NCBI RefSeq assembly: GCF_901709675.1
Contig: NC_051104.1
Location: forward strand, 1,985,001 to 2,049,000
DNA length: 64,000 nt
Direction: 5' to 3'
From: Syngnathus acus
Taxonomy: Eukaryota > Chordata > Actinopteri > Syngnathiformes > Syngnathidae
Translations under genes and position numbers: made by a program
The notes under the pieces: model-generated
Databases searched by the model: none
What the model was told of the DNA's origin: nothing
The model's input: only the letters and a program-made list of their open reading frames with translations
Shown: positions 1 through 27,300 of the stretch, piece after piece
Numbering within the stretch: the first letter of the stretch is position 1
Layout: every line of letters starts with the position of its first letter

Positions 1-2796
<2,796 letters not shown>

Positions 2797-3770
2797 ACCG
2801 CTCACTTAAATCTGATTGGCCAACGTCAGCCTCAACCCAAGTTGGTTTTCAATGAGGATGCGCGCATTGTGACAAATGTGCACAACACATCCCTTCACGA
2901 TGGGACATTTGTTGCAAATTAATGAAAACATTCCTGCCATTGACTTCCTGTCAGCCTGTGTGTGTTCGTGTGTGTGTGTGCGTGTGTGTGCGTGCATCAT
3001 AGCAGTATGTAAAAGCATGAGGAGGCACACTGCTTTGGACAATGACGTGATCGTTTTATTCAGATTCACAAGTTTTTTTAGAAGACAAAAGGAGGGGTTT
3101 TTTGTATTCTGAATGTTACTCATTAATGTTACTTAAGAACGCTAAATTCTATCACAAATGTAAATTCAGTAACAAAGAAAACAACTTTAAATACTTTATA
3201 ATATACTATAATGCGATTGGACGGCGAACGGCTCAGGGTGTACCCCACCTACCGCGTGAGGAAAAAGCGATACGGAAGATGAATAAATAAATAAATAAAT
3301 GTCTGACATTAAATTGATCTGTAGCTCACTGAGCAAAAAGTCTATGAAAACAAGTAACTGATTCAACTTGTGTGCAAATAACAGCACTTTTTTTCCTAAT
3401 GTGAATGTTTTAAGTTCTTGCTGAACGACGCCGTCTTATGACCTCATCCAGGAACAGAAAGTGCAGACGAAAGGATTGTCGATGCATTCACGTTAGAAGA
3501 AAATGCCGAGACATCACACGATCGGTTAGCTTGTAGCAAAATCACTTAATCTCACGGACACGTTAGCATTAGGAAGCTACCAACATTGTGATTATTGTGT
3601 GTGTTTACATCAAGTAACTGTGCTGCTATGCTAGCTGCTAGCCTGTTTCAAATAGCTGCCATGCAAACAACTTGTGTTTACTTGCATTCTTAATGAGTGT
3701 GTCCGTCAGCTGTCAATCCCAGTTTGACCCGCCTTAAGACGTGATGTCACAATTCCTCCTCGGCCCGCCC
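2797..3770. other. xylb 3' flank and convergent intergenic gap
   Basis: Spacer between the convergent 3' ends of xylb and prkag2. It holds the presumed xylb 3' UTR, a GT-rich stretch near 2957-2996 and a fragment of an interspersed repeat at 3228-3300. I see no further coding exon. Confidence 0.6.
3220..3300 (-). repeat. Fragment of common teleost interspersed repeat with TAAA tail
   Basis: The phrase CGGCTCAGGGTGTACCCC and the terminal AAATA run are the reverse complement of the 3' part of a repeat also seen at about 7118-7205, 7395-7500 and 13858-13985 (CATCCATTTTCT...CCGCTTGTCCCC...GGAGCCTATCCCAGC). I do not assign a formal repeat name. Confidence 0.5.
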
Positions 3771-8489
<4,719 letters not shown>

Positions 8490-9520
8490 CTACAAGGTCA
8501 CAACGACGTGACTGCGCCGTCCGTTCGCCCCCACGTCGTCCCGCTTTTCACCTTCCTCGCTTTGTCCTTCTCCACTCCAGAAGACATTCCAAACACGTTT
8601 ACGTCCTGCGCCGGAGTCATCATTGATTACGGTCAACATCCAAAACAGGTTCAAGCAGAAGAAATCCATAGAGACATGAGGACACTGGACTTCAAGTGAG
8701 GCCCATAAAATGAGGCCGGTCGCCAGTTTGACAAGCAAATTTCTCAAAATGCTCCACTGGCCTACGAGTCGACCGCGACAACATGACAGCCCAAAGAGTC
8801 GAGGAGCGGCCTGGAGAGAGCGTCAGTGGCCCAAAGCCGTTAACAAAAGCAACGTTACCTGCTTCAAGATCGGCTGCCCTTCGTGGATTGTCTGTCCTCG
8901 TCGCACGCCGACTTCCTTCTTTCTTGCTTGTTCTGTCTCGCGATGGCCAATCGGCAGCAAGTACGCCACTACATCTGTGTGCGTGTGTGTAGAAACTGCC
9001 ATCGTCAGCGAGGTCACAGAGGCGCCCGGCATCCCTCAAGGTCGTTTGAGGGTCGTGCCCGGAGAATAGACCAAACTGGCTGATAAGACAAACTCTCGCA
9101 ACAAGATGGCTGACACCCTTGTTGATGCTGGATGGATGGCTCAAGTGTCACTTTTTTTTTTCTCACACAGTCAGCAAATCTTAAGACATACATTCGAAAA
9201 GTTGACATTGTCATACTTTTAGGGAGGCGTTCATTTACATCTTGATCCTGGAATGCTTGCTGTCATTGTCAATCGATTGTCATTTTTCATGTTACCATGT
9301 TGTTGTCATGTTATTGTAGTATCATGTCAGGTCATATGACCCTGTTGCTATGATTACATGTGGTTGCATTGTCATATCGCCTCAGCTGTCAATCATCTGT
9401 CAGACGATTAAAATGTATGTCAACATTTCGACCTTGTCAATGTGACGTCATAATTCAACAAACATTTATTTCTAGATGGAGACTGTGTTTGTGTACTAAA
9501 AGGCTTGATAGAAGAGCTTC
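8490..9520. other. Region upstream of recognised prkag2 exons
   Basis: The first prkag2 exons or promoter may lie here, but no exon with a convincing gamma-2 match was found on the minus strand. No RNA gene or other coding signal was recognised. Confidence 0.4.
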
Positions 9521-9617
9521 CCATCCATCCATCCATCCATCCATCCATCCATCCATCCATCCATCCATCCATCCATCCATCCATCCATCCATCCATCCAT
9601 CCATCCATCCATCCATC
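9521..9617. repeat. CCAT/ATGG tetranucleotide microsatellite
   Basis: About 24 uninterrupted CATC units, followed by a short TTA tract around 9632-9648. Confidence 0.95.
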
Positions 9618-9891
9618 TCCTTATTACCTATCATTATTATTATTATTAGATTCCTTCATCCAAAAAAATTACACATTGACACCAAATACGTTGATATGCT
9701 TCAACAGAAGATTTGAATTGAATTCATACCAGACGATCTCAGATTTGTAATAGCCTGTGTATGTTTATGATTTAAAGGTGTTTCCAGGAGTGCATCTTTG
9801 CATATACTGCCAATTAATGAAATTGCTTTGCATTGATGCTGTACCTGCAAACGCACCACTGCACAATTGTTAAATTTTACAATGGCCCTTG

Positions 9892-11263
9892 TTGTACCTT
9901 GCTTCTTTCGGAGAGCCATTATGACTGACAAACCAAATAAATGTATGAGAACCTCGTATTATATACAGTGAAAGCGACAGAACAAACTGACAAACTCACC
10001 AACAGACCTCAGTCAGTCCGGGTCGGACAGAACACCTCAGATGTCATCACCCTCAGCACAGGCTCCCCTCAGGGCTGCGTCCTGAGCCCCCTGCTGTTCA
10101 CCCTGATGACACATGACTGCGCCCCCAGGTTCACCACCAATCACATCGTGAAGTTTGCAGACGACACAACGGTGGTGGGCCTCATCAGGGACAACAACGA
10201 CCTGGACTACAGAGAGGAGGTGGAGCAGTTGGTGGGCTGGTGCAGAGAAAATAGCCTGATCCTGAATGTGGAGAAGACGAAGGAGATCATCGTCGACTTC
10301 AGGAAGAACCAGCCTCACCACACTCCACTGATCATCAACAGCTCAGCTGTGGAGGTGGTCAGCAGCACTAAATTCCTGGGAGTCCACATCACAGACGACC
10401 TCACCTGGACTGTGAACACCACAACACTGGTCAAGAGGGCACAGAAGCGCTTGTACTTCCTGCGGAGGATGAGGAGAGCCCACCTGCCCCCACCCATCAT
10501 GAGGACGTTCTACCGAAGCACCATAGAGAGCATTCTGACAAGCTGTCTCTCGGTGTGGTGTGGAGGTTGCAGCGCCTCCGATTGGAAGAACCTGAGGAGA
10601 GTGGTGAGGACAGCAGAGAGGATCATCGGGGCTCCTCTTCCCTCCATTCAGGACTTGTCATCCCAGCGCTGCGTGTCCCGAGCCCGTAATATTATCAGTG
10701 ACCCATCACACCCCCACCATGGACTGTTCTCCCTGCTGCCCTCTGGGAAGAGGTTTCGCAGCATCCGCTGCAGGTCCACCAGGTTCTGCAATAGTTTTTT
10801 CCCTGCTGTCGTCAGACTGTTGAACATTCAAACGTAGTATTCCTCTGCACACTTGTAAATACTGCTTTTGTCTCCTGCACTGTTTACATACTTTATCACT
10901 GCTGCACTTTGTACTTTATAATTATCTTATTTCATATTTTTATATAGAATGTCACTTTTTTAACCAGCCGAAATACCACTACATTGTTGAAAGCCGTATG
11001 CAACGACATTTCGTTTTGTACACACCTAGTGTTGACAAAATGACAATAAAGTTCTGTCTAAGTCTAAGTCTAAATAACTCGTTTTCAAATCAGACGAGTA
11101 AAAACTGGTCAAATATTAAAAAAAAAGATATTATAAAAAGTGAAGACAATTTGCAATTCTAGTAATGACACACGAATTTGATGCACAATTTGTCTTCGCG
11201 GGCCACATAAAATGATGTGGTGGACCGTATCTGGCCCCCGGGCCTTGAGTTTGACAACTATGT
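9892..11263 (-). mobile_element. hAT-like non-autonomous element, interrupted by a LINE
   Basis: Segments 9892-9994 and 11072-11263 are, when joined, the reverse complement of the element at 60530-60988. Shared phrases include CTTCTTTCGGAG, AAATAAATGTATGAG, ATTATATACAGT, AACTCGTTTTCAAATCAGAC and GTATCTGGCCCCCGGGCC. The side near 11263 ends TTGACAACTATG, a decayed terminal inverted repeat; the side near 9892 is degraded. No transposase is encoded. Confidence 0.75.
9995..11071 (+). mobile_element. 5'-truncated CR1/L2/Rex-type LINE inserted in the hAT-like element
   Basis: An open frame continues to 10837 and encodes the C-terminal half of a non-LTR reverse transcriptase: GSPQGCVLSPLLFTL, the catalytic-type FADDTTVVG motif, GWCRENSLILNVEKTKEI and FLGVHITDDLTW. 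The 3' UTR ends in AATAAAGTTCTGTCTAAGTC with a repeated TCTAAG-like tail, typical of this LINE group. The endonuclease domain is absent, as expected for a 5'-truncated insertion. The open frame starts upstream at 9941 only because it reads through hAT sequence. Confidence 0.85.
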
Positions 11264-12013
11264 GTTAAACGGATTACTGCGCTGAAAACAAATAGTTCCG
11301 CAAACAATTCGGAAATAACATTTTGCCGGACTTCGTATCGTATCGTATTTGATTACATTCTAAATAAAGGCATATTTTATTTGCAAACAAATTTTGTTTA
11401 AGTATGGTTAACGCGGCGACCTACTGTATGTTGCACGCGGAAGGATTTTGCAAGGCTGACTTCGCAAATGCGCCACCTCAATTATCGCAAACTATAAATA
11501 GACGACCACAGAATCTTTTGTTCATCGACAGACTTCGTTGTTTGTGCGTAAGTATGCGAAACAACATGTATATAATGTATCGGAACTTTGAATGTAAATG
11601 CTTCATTTCTGTTATTTGTTTGTTATGGCGAGGTATCGAAATAGAATCATTGGACTAATCGCCTTTTTGATTCCTCATTTAACGTACATGAATATTGAAA
11701 TGTATTGTGGCCAGATGATGCCATCAAATGCGCATTAGATAGATATTAGGTTTTATAGCTTTACTTGTGGTTGTCGTGGTATTTATTTAAATTCGCTAAG
11801 GTTAGCACAGTAAGCACGTTGTCAGGATCGTCACAATGAGCAGGTGCGAACTGGGGCCTACTAAACAGCAAATGGCTCTAAACCACGATTGCTAGTTAAC
11901 TATTTTCATTGATGCTCGTGTTCGAACGCTTGGCGAAGTGTGCCCGGTGGACTCTTGTGTAGAATGTTAATTTTTAAAATCTTTAGTTTAGGAAACTTTG
12001 AGATTGAGGCAAA
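11264..12013. other. piwil1 upstream region
   Basis: AT-rich DNA between the repeat block and the piwil1 start codon. A possible 5' UTR lies immediately before 12014. I see no other gene. Confidence 0.4.
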
Positions 12014-19055
<7,042 letters not shown>

Positions 19056-21964
19056 GGAGGAAGCAGCCCTGTTTGGCTGTTTGTTTTCTTATGTTATCTG
19101 TTTTGTTGTTCTCTTTGTTTTAAATAAGTTTTGGAATAAAGATCTAACAATCAATCAATTGCATGCTATTTGTAACCTCGAGGCCTTTGGTCCGTTCTAA
19201 ATAGAGAATTTGTACTTTGAAAGAATACGTTCAGTGTGATAGAGCAAGACAGGAGTGGACTTTATACCTTTTTTTTGGCTCAGTTTATGATGCTTTACTC
19301 TTAACTCACCCAAGCATACCTTCTTAAACCTAGAGGTGGATGACCTCTTATTTGTTAAGATGAAAAATGCTTGTTCAGGTGTTGGTTAATTTTATGTATC
19401 ATAAATGTGGATTTGCCTTGAGGTTTTGCAATGTGCCTGGATAAGGTGTCAAACAACACTAACATATTCAAGATGGCAGACATAGCATCTGTAAAAGTCA
19501 AGGTTCTTCAAAAGAAAAATACCTTATCCATTGGTTGACCACAATCAATTTGTGGGAAAAACAGGTCATCTCTTAGTCAATCAGACATGCAAATTGTTAA
19601 AAAATATCAAATTTATTTAGAAAGGATTGCACATGCACACAGTAATCCAGCAATATAGGCTGATTATTCTTATAATAAAGCTAGCTCACATTGCAAACTA
19701 AAAGATCTTCACACCATGAGAAACTCTTGCACTGCATAATTATAAAGTGAATGTACAAAAAGGCAGTTTGAAAATCAAGTATAAACAATTTACAAAAGAG
19801 CAACAGTCACACAAATTTTTTTTGTCAGTTTAACTGCCACTCTCAATCCAATCTCCAAAGGGTCATCAAATAACCAAAGTGCTCATTTTTACTGATGTTA
19901 CTTTTTGGGGCGAGGGGGTGCATTTTAAAGTCCGAGGCAAAGAACTCCAGGAGTTATAAATATCGGATCTGATTGTATGGGAAAAGGACATTTCTTGAGT
20001 GCCACGTGATTTTGTAGACAACACAAATAAGACATTTGCAGAAACTTGGTCACATTTGATCATGTTTAAAAAAATAAACTAAGGCAAGTGGAGCTTTGAC
20101 CTACGAGACTGAAGTGACTGCTGCTTTGCTTATTTTAATGGGGAAATCCCGAGTGGTCACTGTAGTACTCCTGACAGCATACTGACTGCACCATGTAAAA
20201 TACTCCCACTTTCCACAAGTAACTTGTCAGGTTTTGCCAAAGTAAAAGTATCAAGGAATAAATGCCACCTGTTCCTTGTGTGTCAAAAGAAGATCAAGTT
20301 GTCAGTGGGAGACCCGTAGGGGACAGTTGAGGGTGTTAAAAAGTCATCTGTCGGTCACACCATCAGTGAGCTCAAGTCTAGCTCTAGAAGAAAACCAGAA
20401 GCACTCTGAGGCCCCGCTGAGTACAAACACAGCTTGTCTTGTTTCTGTATGAAGCTGCGCGCAGTCAAGAACAACACAGCGGAAGTATCAATTTACTTCC
20501 ACACTTTAACAAGACGACATTTCCTAAATAACGGCAGCTCCTTACCCAAATTCATTTGCCTTTGGAGACAGGAGGGAGAGTAAATAAGAATCAGCAGCAC
20601 TACCACATCTGAGACCATAGTACTCAGTCGGGTGAGGTTGAGTGCCCTTTATTGCTCGGGGATGAGATCCTGCCCCAGGTGGGAGAGTTCAAGTATTTGG
20701 GACTTTGTTTATGAATGACGGATGAAAGGAACATGAGTTCAACAGGAAGATCAACGCAAGGTTTGCAGTCACTCTCTAAATTGATGGATGGCTGGCAGAT
20801 GGTTAGATGAATGCATGTAGTATTGTTTTATTTGGTTTGTACTTTTTAAATGAACTATTGCATATTTTACTTCAATTGTCATAGAAAGGGTAATATAGTT
20901 TTGTTATTGTTTTAACTTGAAACACATTAATCCATCCATCCATCCATCCATCCATCCACCCACCCATCCATTTTTATCCCACCCGCTAGAGGGCGCCCAC
21001 AAGCCGTAAGCCTCGAGGAATCCACTTCTGGAAGAAAAAGAAGAAGCCAAAAACCGAGACAAGAAGTGTGCACCGAGGTGTTTGTCTCGCTCTTTCCTTG
21101 AACTTATGCAACGATTGTATTTCAATCTTGGGAAAACATCAACAACAAAACTCTTTCTTCGTCCGCCGGCTTGACGCAGGTAAGAACGCACCACTTCCTA
21201 TTCGGATGCTTTTTATTGTTATTGTTTTGCTTGCGCTGTTAGCATGAAGTGGACTTTTTGTTGAATCGATGACTTTACTGATTTCTTCTTCCGTGTGGCG
21301 TGTAACTTTCTTATTCAGCTAACGCACACAACACTTATCAATCAACTAGCAGGACTTCCCACTTTCACGCCGGACTCTAATGTATGCTTAATCCCACACG
21401 TGCATTCATTCATTCGTTCGTTCATTCATACATCATGCCTTCCTTCCTTCCTTCAATGTAGTCATACATGACTCAAATTGAATGCTTGTTACATTGGTAT
21501 AGCACCTTTCGGAATGAAAAAGCTCCTGTAAAGTCCAAATCCATCATGTGTAAAAGTTGGAAAGTTGGTTTTATGGCAGCATTAAGAAGCAGTGGCACAC
21601 GCCGCTCACTTTGATCAGACTGTCAGCAAGTGAATAACGACACAAAGGCAATATTGTGCCCCCCACAAAAGTACAAACACGCCCCCCCTGCCTGCTGGGT
21701 GAGGCATGGTCTTCATGTCCGCCACAATAATAAAAACAAAAGACGTACACACACGTACGATCCGTTTAGAGAAAGATTAGAGAAGCTAACCTGCTAAAAG
21801 ATGTTTTTTTCCCGTATTAATCAGTGCTGTACCGAACTACACCCAATAGTGTTATAATAATGGAAGAATCCGATGAATGATGATTAACTCCAGCCCACAA
21901 TATTTAAAAATGCCTTTATGAATCATTAAACCATTAAACATAATCAAATCTGCGTTTGTGTGTT
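19056..21964. other. Intergenic region between piwil1 and the zinc-finger gene
   Basis: Contains the piwil1 3' UTR (AATAAAG at about 19134), a decayed reverse-transcriptase fragment at about 20620-20770 and a CCAT tract at about 20931-20970. No protein gene was recognised. The 5' end of the zinc-finger transcription unit may begin around 21100-21200, where a CAG|gtaaga-like donor is seen at 21177-21185. Confidence 0.45.
20620..20770 (+). mobile_element. Decayed LINE reverse-transcriptase remnant
   Basis: Conceptual translation across frames recalls GDEILPQVGEFKYLG followed by TDERN and a bipartite basic stretch, as in the 3' part of fish RTE- or RT-type LINE ORFs. It is short and frame-broken. 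Confidence 0.4.
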
Positions 21965-24078
21965 ATGTTGAAGTGTGTGATGGCAGCTATGGCGGCAGCG
22001 CCACCCAGAGGCGGAGAGGACCTGCACGTCCTGGTGAGGAAGTGGCAAGAGGTGGCCTGCCAGTGGGAGGCGCCAGCGGGCAGCACCTTTGAGGTTGGCT
22101 GCCAGAGCGATAACGCCCAGAGTCGAGACGTCGGCGTCCAGACGGACCTGTTGACTCGCCGACTGTCCTGGAGACGTGCGGGTGGGCAGGCCATTGGTCA
22201 CATGACCCTTAAAGGGGAACATAAGGCAAAAACGTATGACCTTGGATGACGCAGTCGTCTCAGCCATTTTGCCCTGTAGCGCACCTCTTTTTGCCAAGAA
22301 AAACATTTGCCTCATGTTCTTCTTTTACATTTGCAACTCCCTTCTGACCTCCTCCGACCTTTGTCCAATGTCGCCTTTGACCTCCTGTTCCGCTTACTCC
22401 TTTGGCCCTCGCAGGTTTCTCCGGCATATCCGTCAGGCGTTTGGCCCTGCGAGCCAATCGTCAAAATGGTGATGGCACGCTGCCGCATAGCAAAAGCAAA
22501 GTTATCAGAACCGCCGTCAAAGCTCAGGAGGTGTCCCTCGCCGATGTAGCCGTCTCCTCCCCCTCGCCGCCGCTGTCTGGTGGGCGGCCGCGGAGAACAC
22601 GGCGACCTCCACGGTGGCGCGAAGATCTGCAGACGCCGGCGATGCTCGAATTGCGGCAGAAGGTGGCGGCCGAGGACGAGGAGGACCAGGGTGTGCAGAC
22701 GTTGCCCCAGGAGGGTAAGAATGCACTTTTGTTTCTGTCTTTGAAAGCTTCTGTACGCATCTTCACTGCGTGTGCCCTGTTAGGTGCGGCAGCGGCCGAC
22801 GCCAAGTTGGAGGCAGAGAACATCATGTGCGATGTGTGCGGGCAGGTTATGAAGAACAAGTCCAGCCTGGCTCGTCATTCCTTCATCCACACGGGCAAGA
22901 AACCGTTTGCGTGCCACCTGTGCGACCTTCGCTTCAACCGTCGCGACAACCTCAGCCATCACCTCAGCCGGCTCCACCCGGGGGGCGTGACCCGGCGCGA
23001 GAAGCGGCGCCCCGTCCAGACGTGGCTCTGCGACGTGTGCGGGAAAACCTTCCGCTGCAGGTCGGCTCTCAAGACGCACGAGATCATCCATCTGGGAGTC
23101 AAACCCCACCGCTGCGACCTTTGCCCGAAGGCCTACATGCGCACCAACGACCTCCAGCACCACAAGCTCACCGTGCACCAGGATGGTGAAGGTGACGGCA
23201 GCGGGACGCGCCGCCGCTCGGGCTCCTTGCTGTGTCACTTCTGCGGGAAAGAGCTCAAGTTCCGATCTCAGTTGGCGGCGCATCTGCAGACGCACACGGA
23301 CGAGCGGCCGCACCTCTGTGACGTCTGCGGCCGCAAATTCTGCCGCCGCTACCAGCTGGAGCGCCACAAGCTCCTCGTCCATGTCGACGGCGGTGCCACA
23401 GAGGACGAGGAAGGCTCGCTGCCGTGCGACGTGTGTGGCAAGCGGCTGAAGACCGAGGCACTCCTCGCCGCCCACTCGCGCATGCACTCGGGTGACAAGC
23501 CCTTTCGCTGCACGCTGTGCCTGCGCCGTTTTATGCGCCACGCCTGCCTCAAGCGACACTACGCACGCGCACACATGAAGGAGGGCAGCGGGGCGGCGGC
23601 ACGCTCCGCCGGTCTGCGCCAAGACAAGTCCTTCCCCTGCGCCACCTGCGGCAAAGTGTTCAAGTTCCGCTCGCTGCTGAGCAACCACGCGGCCGTGCAC
23701 AGCGACGAGCGGCCGCACGCCTGCGACTTCTGCCCGCGCCGCTTCCGCCGCCTCAGCCACCTGAAGCGGCACCGACGCGTGGTCCACCGTGACGGCGCAC
23801 GCCTGCCGCAGAACTTTGTGTGCCACATCTGCGGCAAGGACAAGAAGTGCCGCTCGCAGCTGGCGCGCCACGTCATCATCCACACGGGCGAGCGCCCCTT
23901 CGGTTGCGACATGTGCGCCGCGCGCTTCAATCGTCGAGGCAACCTGCAGCAGCACAGGAAGCGCGTGCACGGCATCCACCCGACGCCGGAAGAGGCCGAC
24001 CCGCCGGTGCTCTTCCCTGACCTCGACGAGGACTGCGACTATAAACTGGAAGACACTGCGTCCTCGTCCGCTGACTGA
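21965..24078 (+). CDS. C2H2 zinc-finger protein with twelve fingers in six pairs
   Basis: Probable nuclear DNA-binding transcription factor; orthology not recognised. Exons: 21965-22181, 22415-22714 and 22784-24078, giving about 603 residues. Starts at 21965, 21980 or 21989 are all possible. The first exon codes a short conserved-looking region (VRKWQEVACQWEAPAG) without KRAB or BTB features. The last exon codes twelve C2H2 fingers from MCDVCGQVMKNKSSLARH to CDMCAARFNRRGNLQQH. They are arranged as six pairs: each pair is joined by a TGEKP-like linker (HTGKKPF, HLGVKPH, HTDERPH, HSGDKPF, HSDERPH, HTGERPF), with longer spacers between pairs. The tail is acidic (LDEDCDYKLED). The exon is GC-rich. 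The 69-nt intron 22715-22783 is free of stops and in frame, so retention would add 23 residues. Confidence 0.88.
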
Positions 24079-24361
24079 TGCCGCTCGTTCCACATTGTAC
24101 CACGTTTCGAGGTGATTTTTCAGTTTATTCAACCTTTTTAAAAAAACATTATGGCAATTATGAGTTTCCATTTATTTGTGCATGGTGTGAGCTCAGCCCC
24201 GAGCTTCAGCAAATATAAAAGAAAAAAAAGTGAACATTTTCTCATGCTCACTACTTGGAACACAGCAAAACAAGCTCAGCATGCGATCCTCTAAGGATGT
24301 CAGGTGACACTATTGGCTCCGCCCACGTCACCGGGAGCTGCGCTGTCACGGCTCCATGATG

Positions 24362-27300
24362 TCACCTTTGGGCGGCTTGGCAATCCAGAGGTTGGCCTGC
24401 CTCGCCGGCGAGCTGTTGGTGGAAGGAGCTACGTGGGTTATCTCGGCGCCAACTGCGCAAGAATATTGCCCACCTTGCGCTCAGCAGGCGGCAGCAGCAA
24501 GTGGCCGAGGCCGCCAAGATGAGCAGCAGCAGCGGGATGGTTGGAAGGATGACGTACAGCGCCAACGGGCCTGCACGCACACGGAAACAGCATGACGCAA
24601 ACTTAGAGCGTTTCCTGAAAATGTTACTGGCGGGTGAACAATTAATCCCATTTGTTGCCACTTCAACTGTTACATCGCTTACGTACAATAACAATGTATC
24701 TTAGTTCCTATTAAGAGCGTTGTGAGACCGCAAAATTCATTTGTGTCCATTTTTATCATTCAGTGGCCAATCTGAGACAAAATACATGTACAGAATGTGT
24801 CTGAGTGCGTCTGTGTGTACCTGAAGTTCCTGTCAAGGTGACGTGACCCCTGTCCAGTGTGGTCTCTAAACATACACACAAACACACACAAAATGGCGCT
24901 GGGAATAATGGCGTTGTATCAAAACTAGTTTGACCTCACAAGTCAAAGCAAAAGAATGGTGTGTCTTTTTTTTTTGTATGTGTTTTATCTGGCGCTGACC
25001 CGTTCCCTGCCCAGCAGTCGCGATGCTGGGGTCCTCCTCCGGGTGGCGTTCTGCCAATGGGAGAAAAAAGAAACGAGTCAGAGAGCAGCCAGGATGATGA
25101 AGATGACAAGACCAAGGTGGAAGAACCTGGTTGATATTTGCAGATAAAATTATGTTTCATGGAGCACCGGTCGTCATTCCAGTGATAAAGGTAGGCCCCG
25201 CCCACTCCCGGATCCGCACGCGGCTGATGATACATCACCACGCAGGACTCGGCGCCGCACGACGGCTCGTCCGAGTACCACTTCCTGAGAACAAGCATCA
25301 CTTGCTGTTTGCAATAAGCCCCCACCTGGCGCAACCTCACGCGCACGCGCAGTGGCATCACCTGAAGGACGCCGAGCTGCCGTCGGTCCACCTGTAGCGT
25401 TGCGGACAGGAAGTGACGCCATCGGGAGGGTTGCGCTCGTCGTCCGCGCGGGTCAAACCAATCCAAAAATCGCCATCTGATATGCCCGAGCCCAGACGCA
25501 AATCCTGAACAGCAAGGGGACAATCAACAATGAAGAAGATCATGGTGATACAACGATGATGATTTCAATTTGATTATAATAATGAAAGTGACAGAGGTGT
25601 GGATAATGATGTTGATTATAAAGAAGGCCACCAAGGCGCCACCTCCAGCAGGCTCTGGATGTGTTTTTGTTCTTGTGGCGTGCGAATGCTAACGAGCTGG
25701 CCGCCGTCCATGCGGCACGCGAGCTCCGCCTCCCTGAAGTCCACGCGGCTGGACACGTCGTGGAAGTACGCCATCTTGTAGCACGCTCGCCAGGCCACGC
25801 CCAGACACACCCGTTGACCTGTGAGCGCACACAAGCACAGGCGATGATATTTTGATTGGTTTGTTTCAATAAAGTTGCTGTAGCGGTGTCATCAACATGA
25901 TCGGAGTGACATCATCACCGCAAGAAACATTTCCGGCTAATTGCAGAAATGACCTCAATGACCTCCAGGTGGATTTTGAGTATGCTGTCACTGCATTAAC
26001 TGGCTGGAGGTGAGTGTTGGAATAATTGGATAGTGAAGCACTGGTCAGTCTGGCCAAGGGCCTCATAATTTATGAGTTGGACTTTCTTGCTCCAACGAAG
26101 TTCTCAGAGAATTCCTTCAACCCCCAATCATACAATTATACTTTTCCTTTCTTGGCCATCCCTGTCAGAGGCCCTCACTAGTTATGAGCAGAACTCCTAT
26201 GTACCAACAAAAGCTCTCTGTTTAGTTCATAAGAACTTCTTTCTCTTTTAGTCAACTCTGTAGCTTTTGTTCATAGATTGTTCAGGACTGTCACAGTCAT
26301 GTGTCGATGTGTCCTTGGGCAAGACACTTCACGCACCTTGCCTCCAGGTCGCCATTGTAAATGAGAAAACGTTCTCAATTGACTTACCTGGTAAAACATT
26401 TAAAGTTATTTGCACAAAAGTTATCCAATATTTACTCATTATTATTGTGTTGTGTTTGTTTGACAAGAAAAGAAACTTGTTGCCTTGTTCCACAGGAAAA
26501 CAGTTCTCCTCACGAGTAAAACGAATACTGGTTGTCTTGTCTTTGTTTCAGTATGTGAATTAATGTCTGACGGTACTCAGACCTGACAACGTGGCAGGCG
26601 AATGCTCGCTGGCCTTGACCTGCATGACAAGACATTTTTGGGTGATGCATGTCCCTAAACTGATATAGTTGTTTTCTTTTTATCAGTGGAACAAGCAGTA
26701 TGTCCTTGGCAATCCAAATGCGGAAACATTGTGGCGTCTCGCAAGCGTGTCCGCAGGGAATGCGGACGTTCCTCTAAAAGGGCAGGATTTTCTCACTGCG
26801 ATGATGGTTCCAGCTAGGGCCCAAAAGTCCAAACTGTAGTTACCTTCTCAGGTGACCCACCTGTTTGCCCATGTTTGTGAGGACAGGAGGCCGTGTGTCT
26901 GACACGGTGGTCTGCAGCACAGGAGCTCCACAGGGGACCGTCCTGGCCCCCCTCCTCTTCACCATCTACACAGCTGACTTCACCCACCACACATCAACCT
27001 GCCACCTCCAGAAGTTCTCGGACGACTCCGCCATCGTCGGTCTCATTAACAACGGAGACGAGACGGAGTACCGAGAACTGAATCACAGATTCGTGGACTG
27101 GTGCCAGCGGAACCGCCTCTAGATTAACTCTGGGAAAACAAAGGAGCTGGTGGCGGACTTCCGCCGGCGCAAAGTCCCCCCCTCGCCGGTGAACATCCAG
27201 GGAACGGACATAGAGATTGTGGACTCTTACAAGTACCTGGGTGTTCACCTGAACAATAAACTGGACTGGACTGTTAACACTCAGGCCCTATACAAGAAGG

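Noticed and set aside
9521-9617. HPSI/MDGW repeat peptides from an open frame
   Set aside because: Translation of the CCAT microsatellite only.
9941-10837. Complete-looking 298-residue gene
   Set aside because: Its first residues come from the flanking hAT-like element and the rest is the C-terminal part of a LINE reverse transcriptase; not a host gene.
22780-24171. 463-residue minus-strand open frame
   Set aside because: Antisense shadow of the GC-rich zinc-finger exon; no family motif and no independent gene structure.
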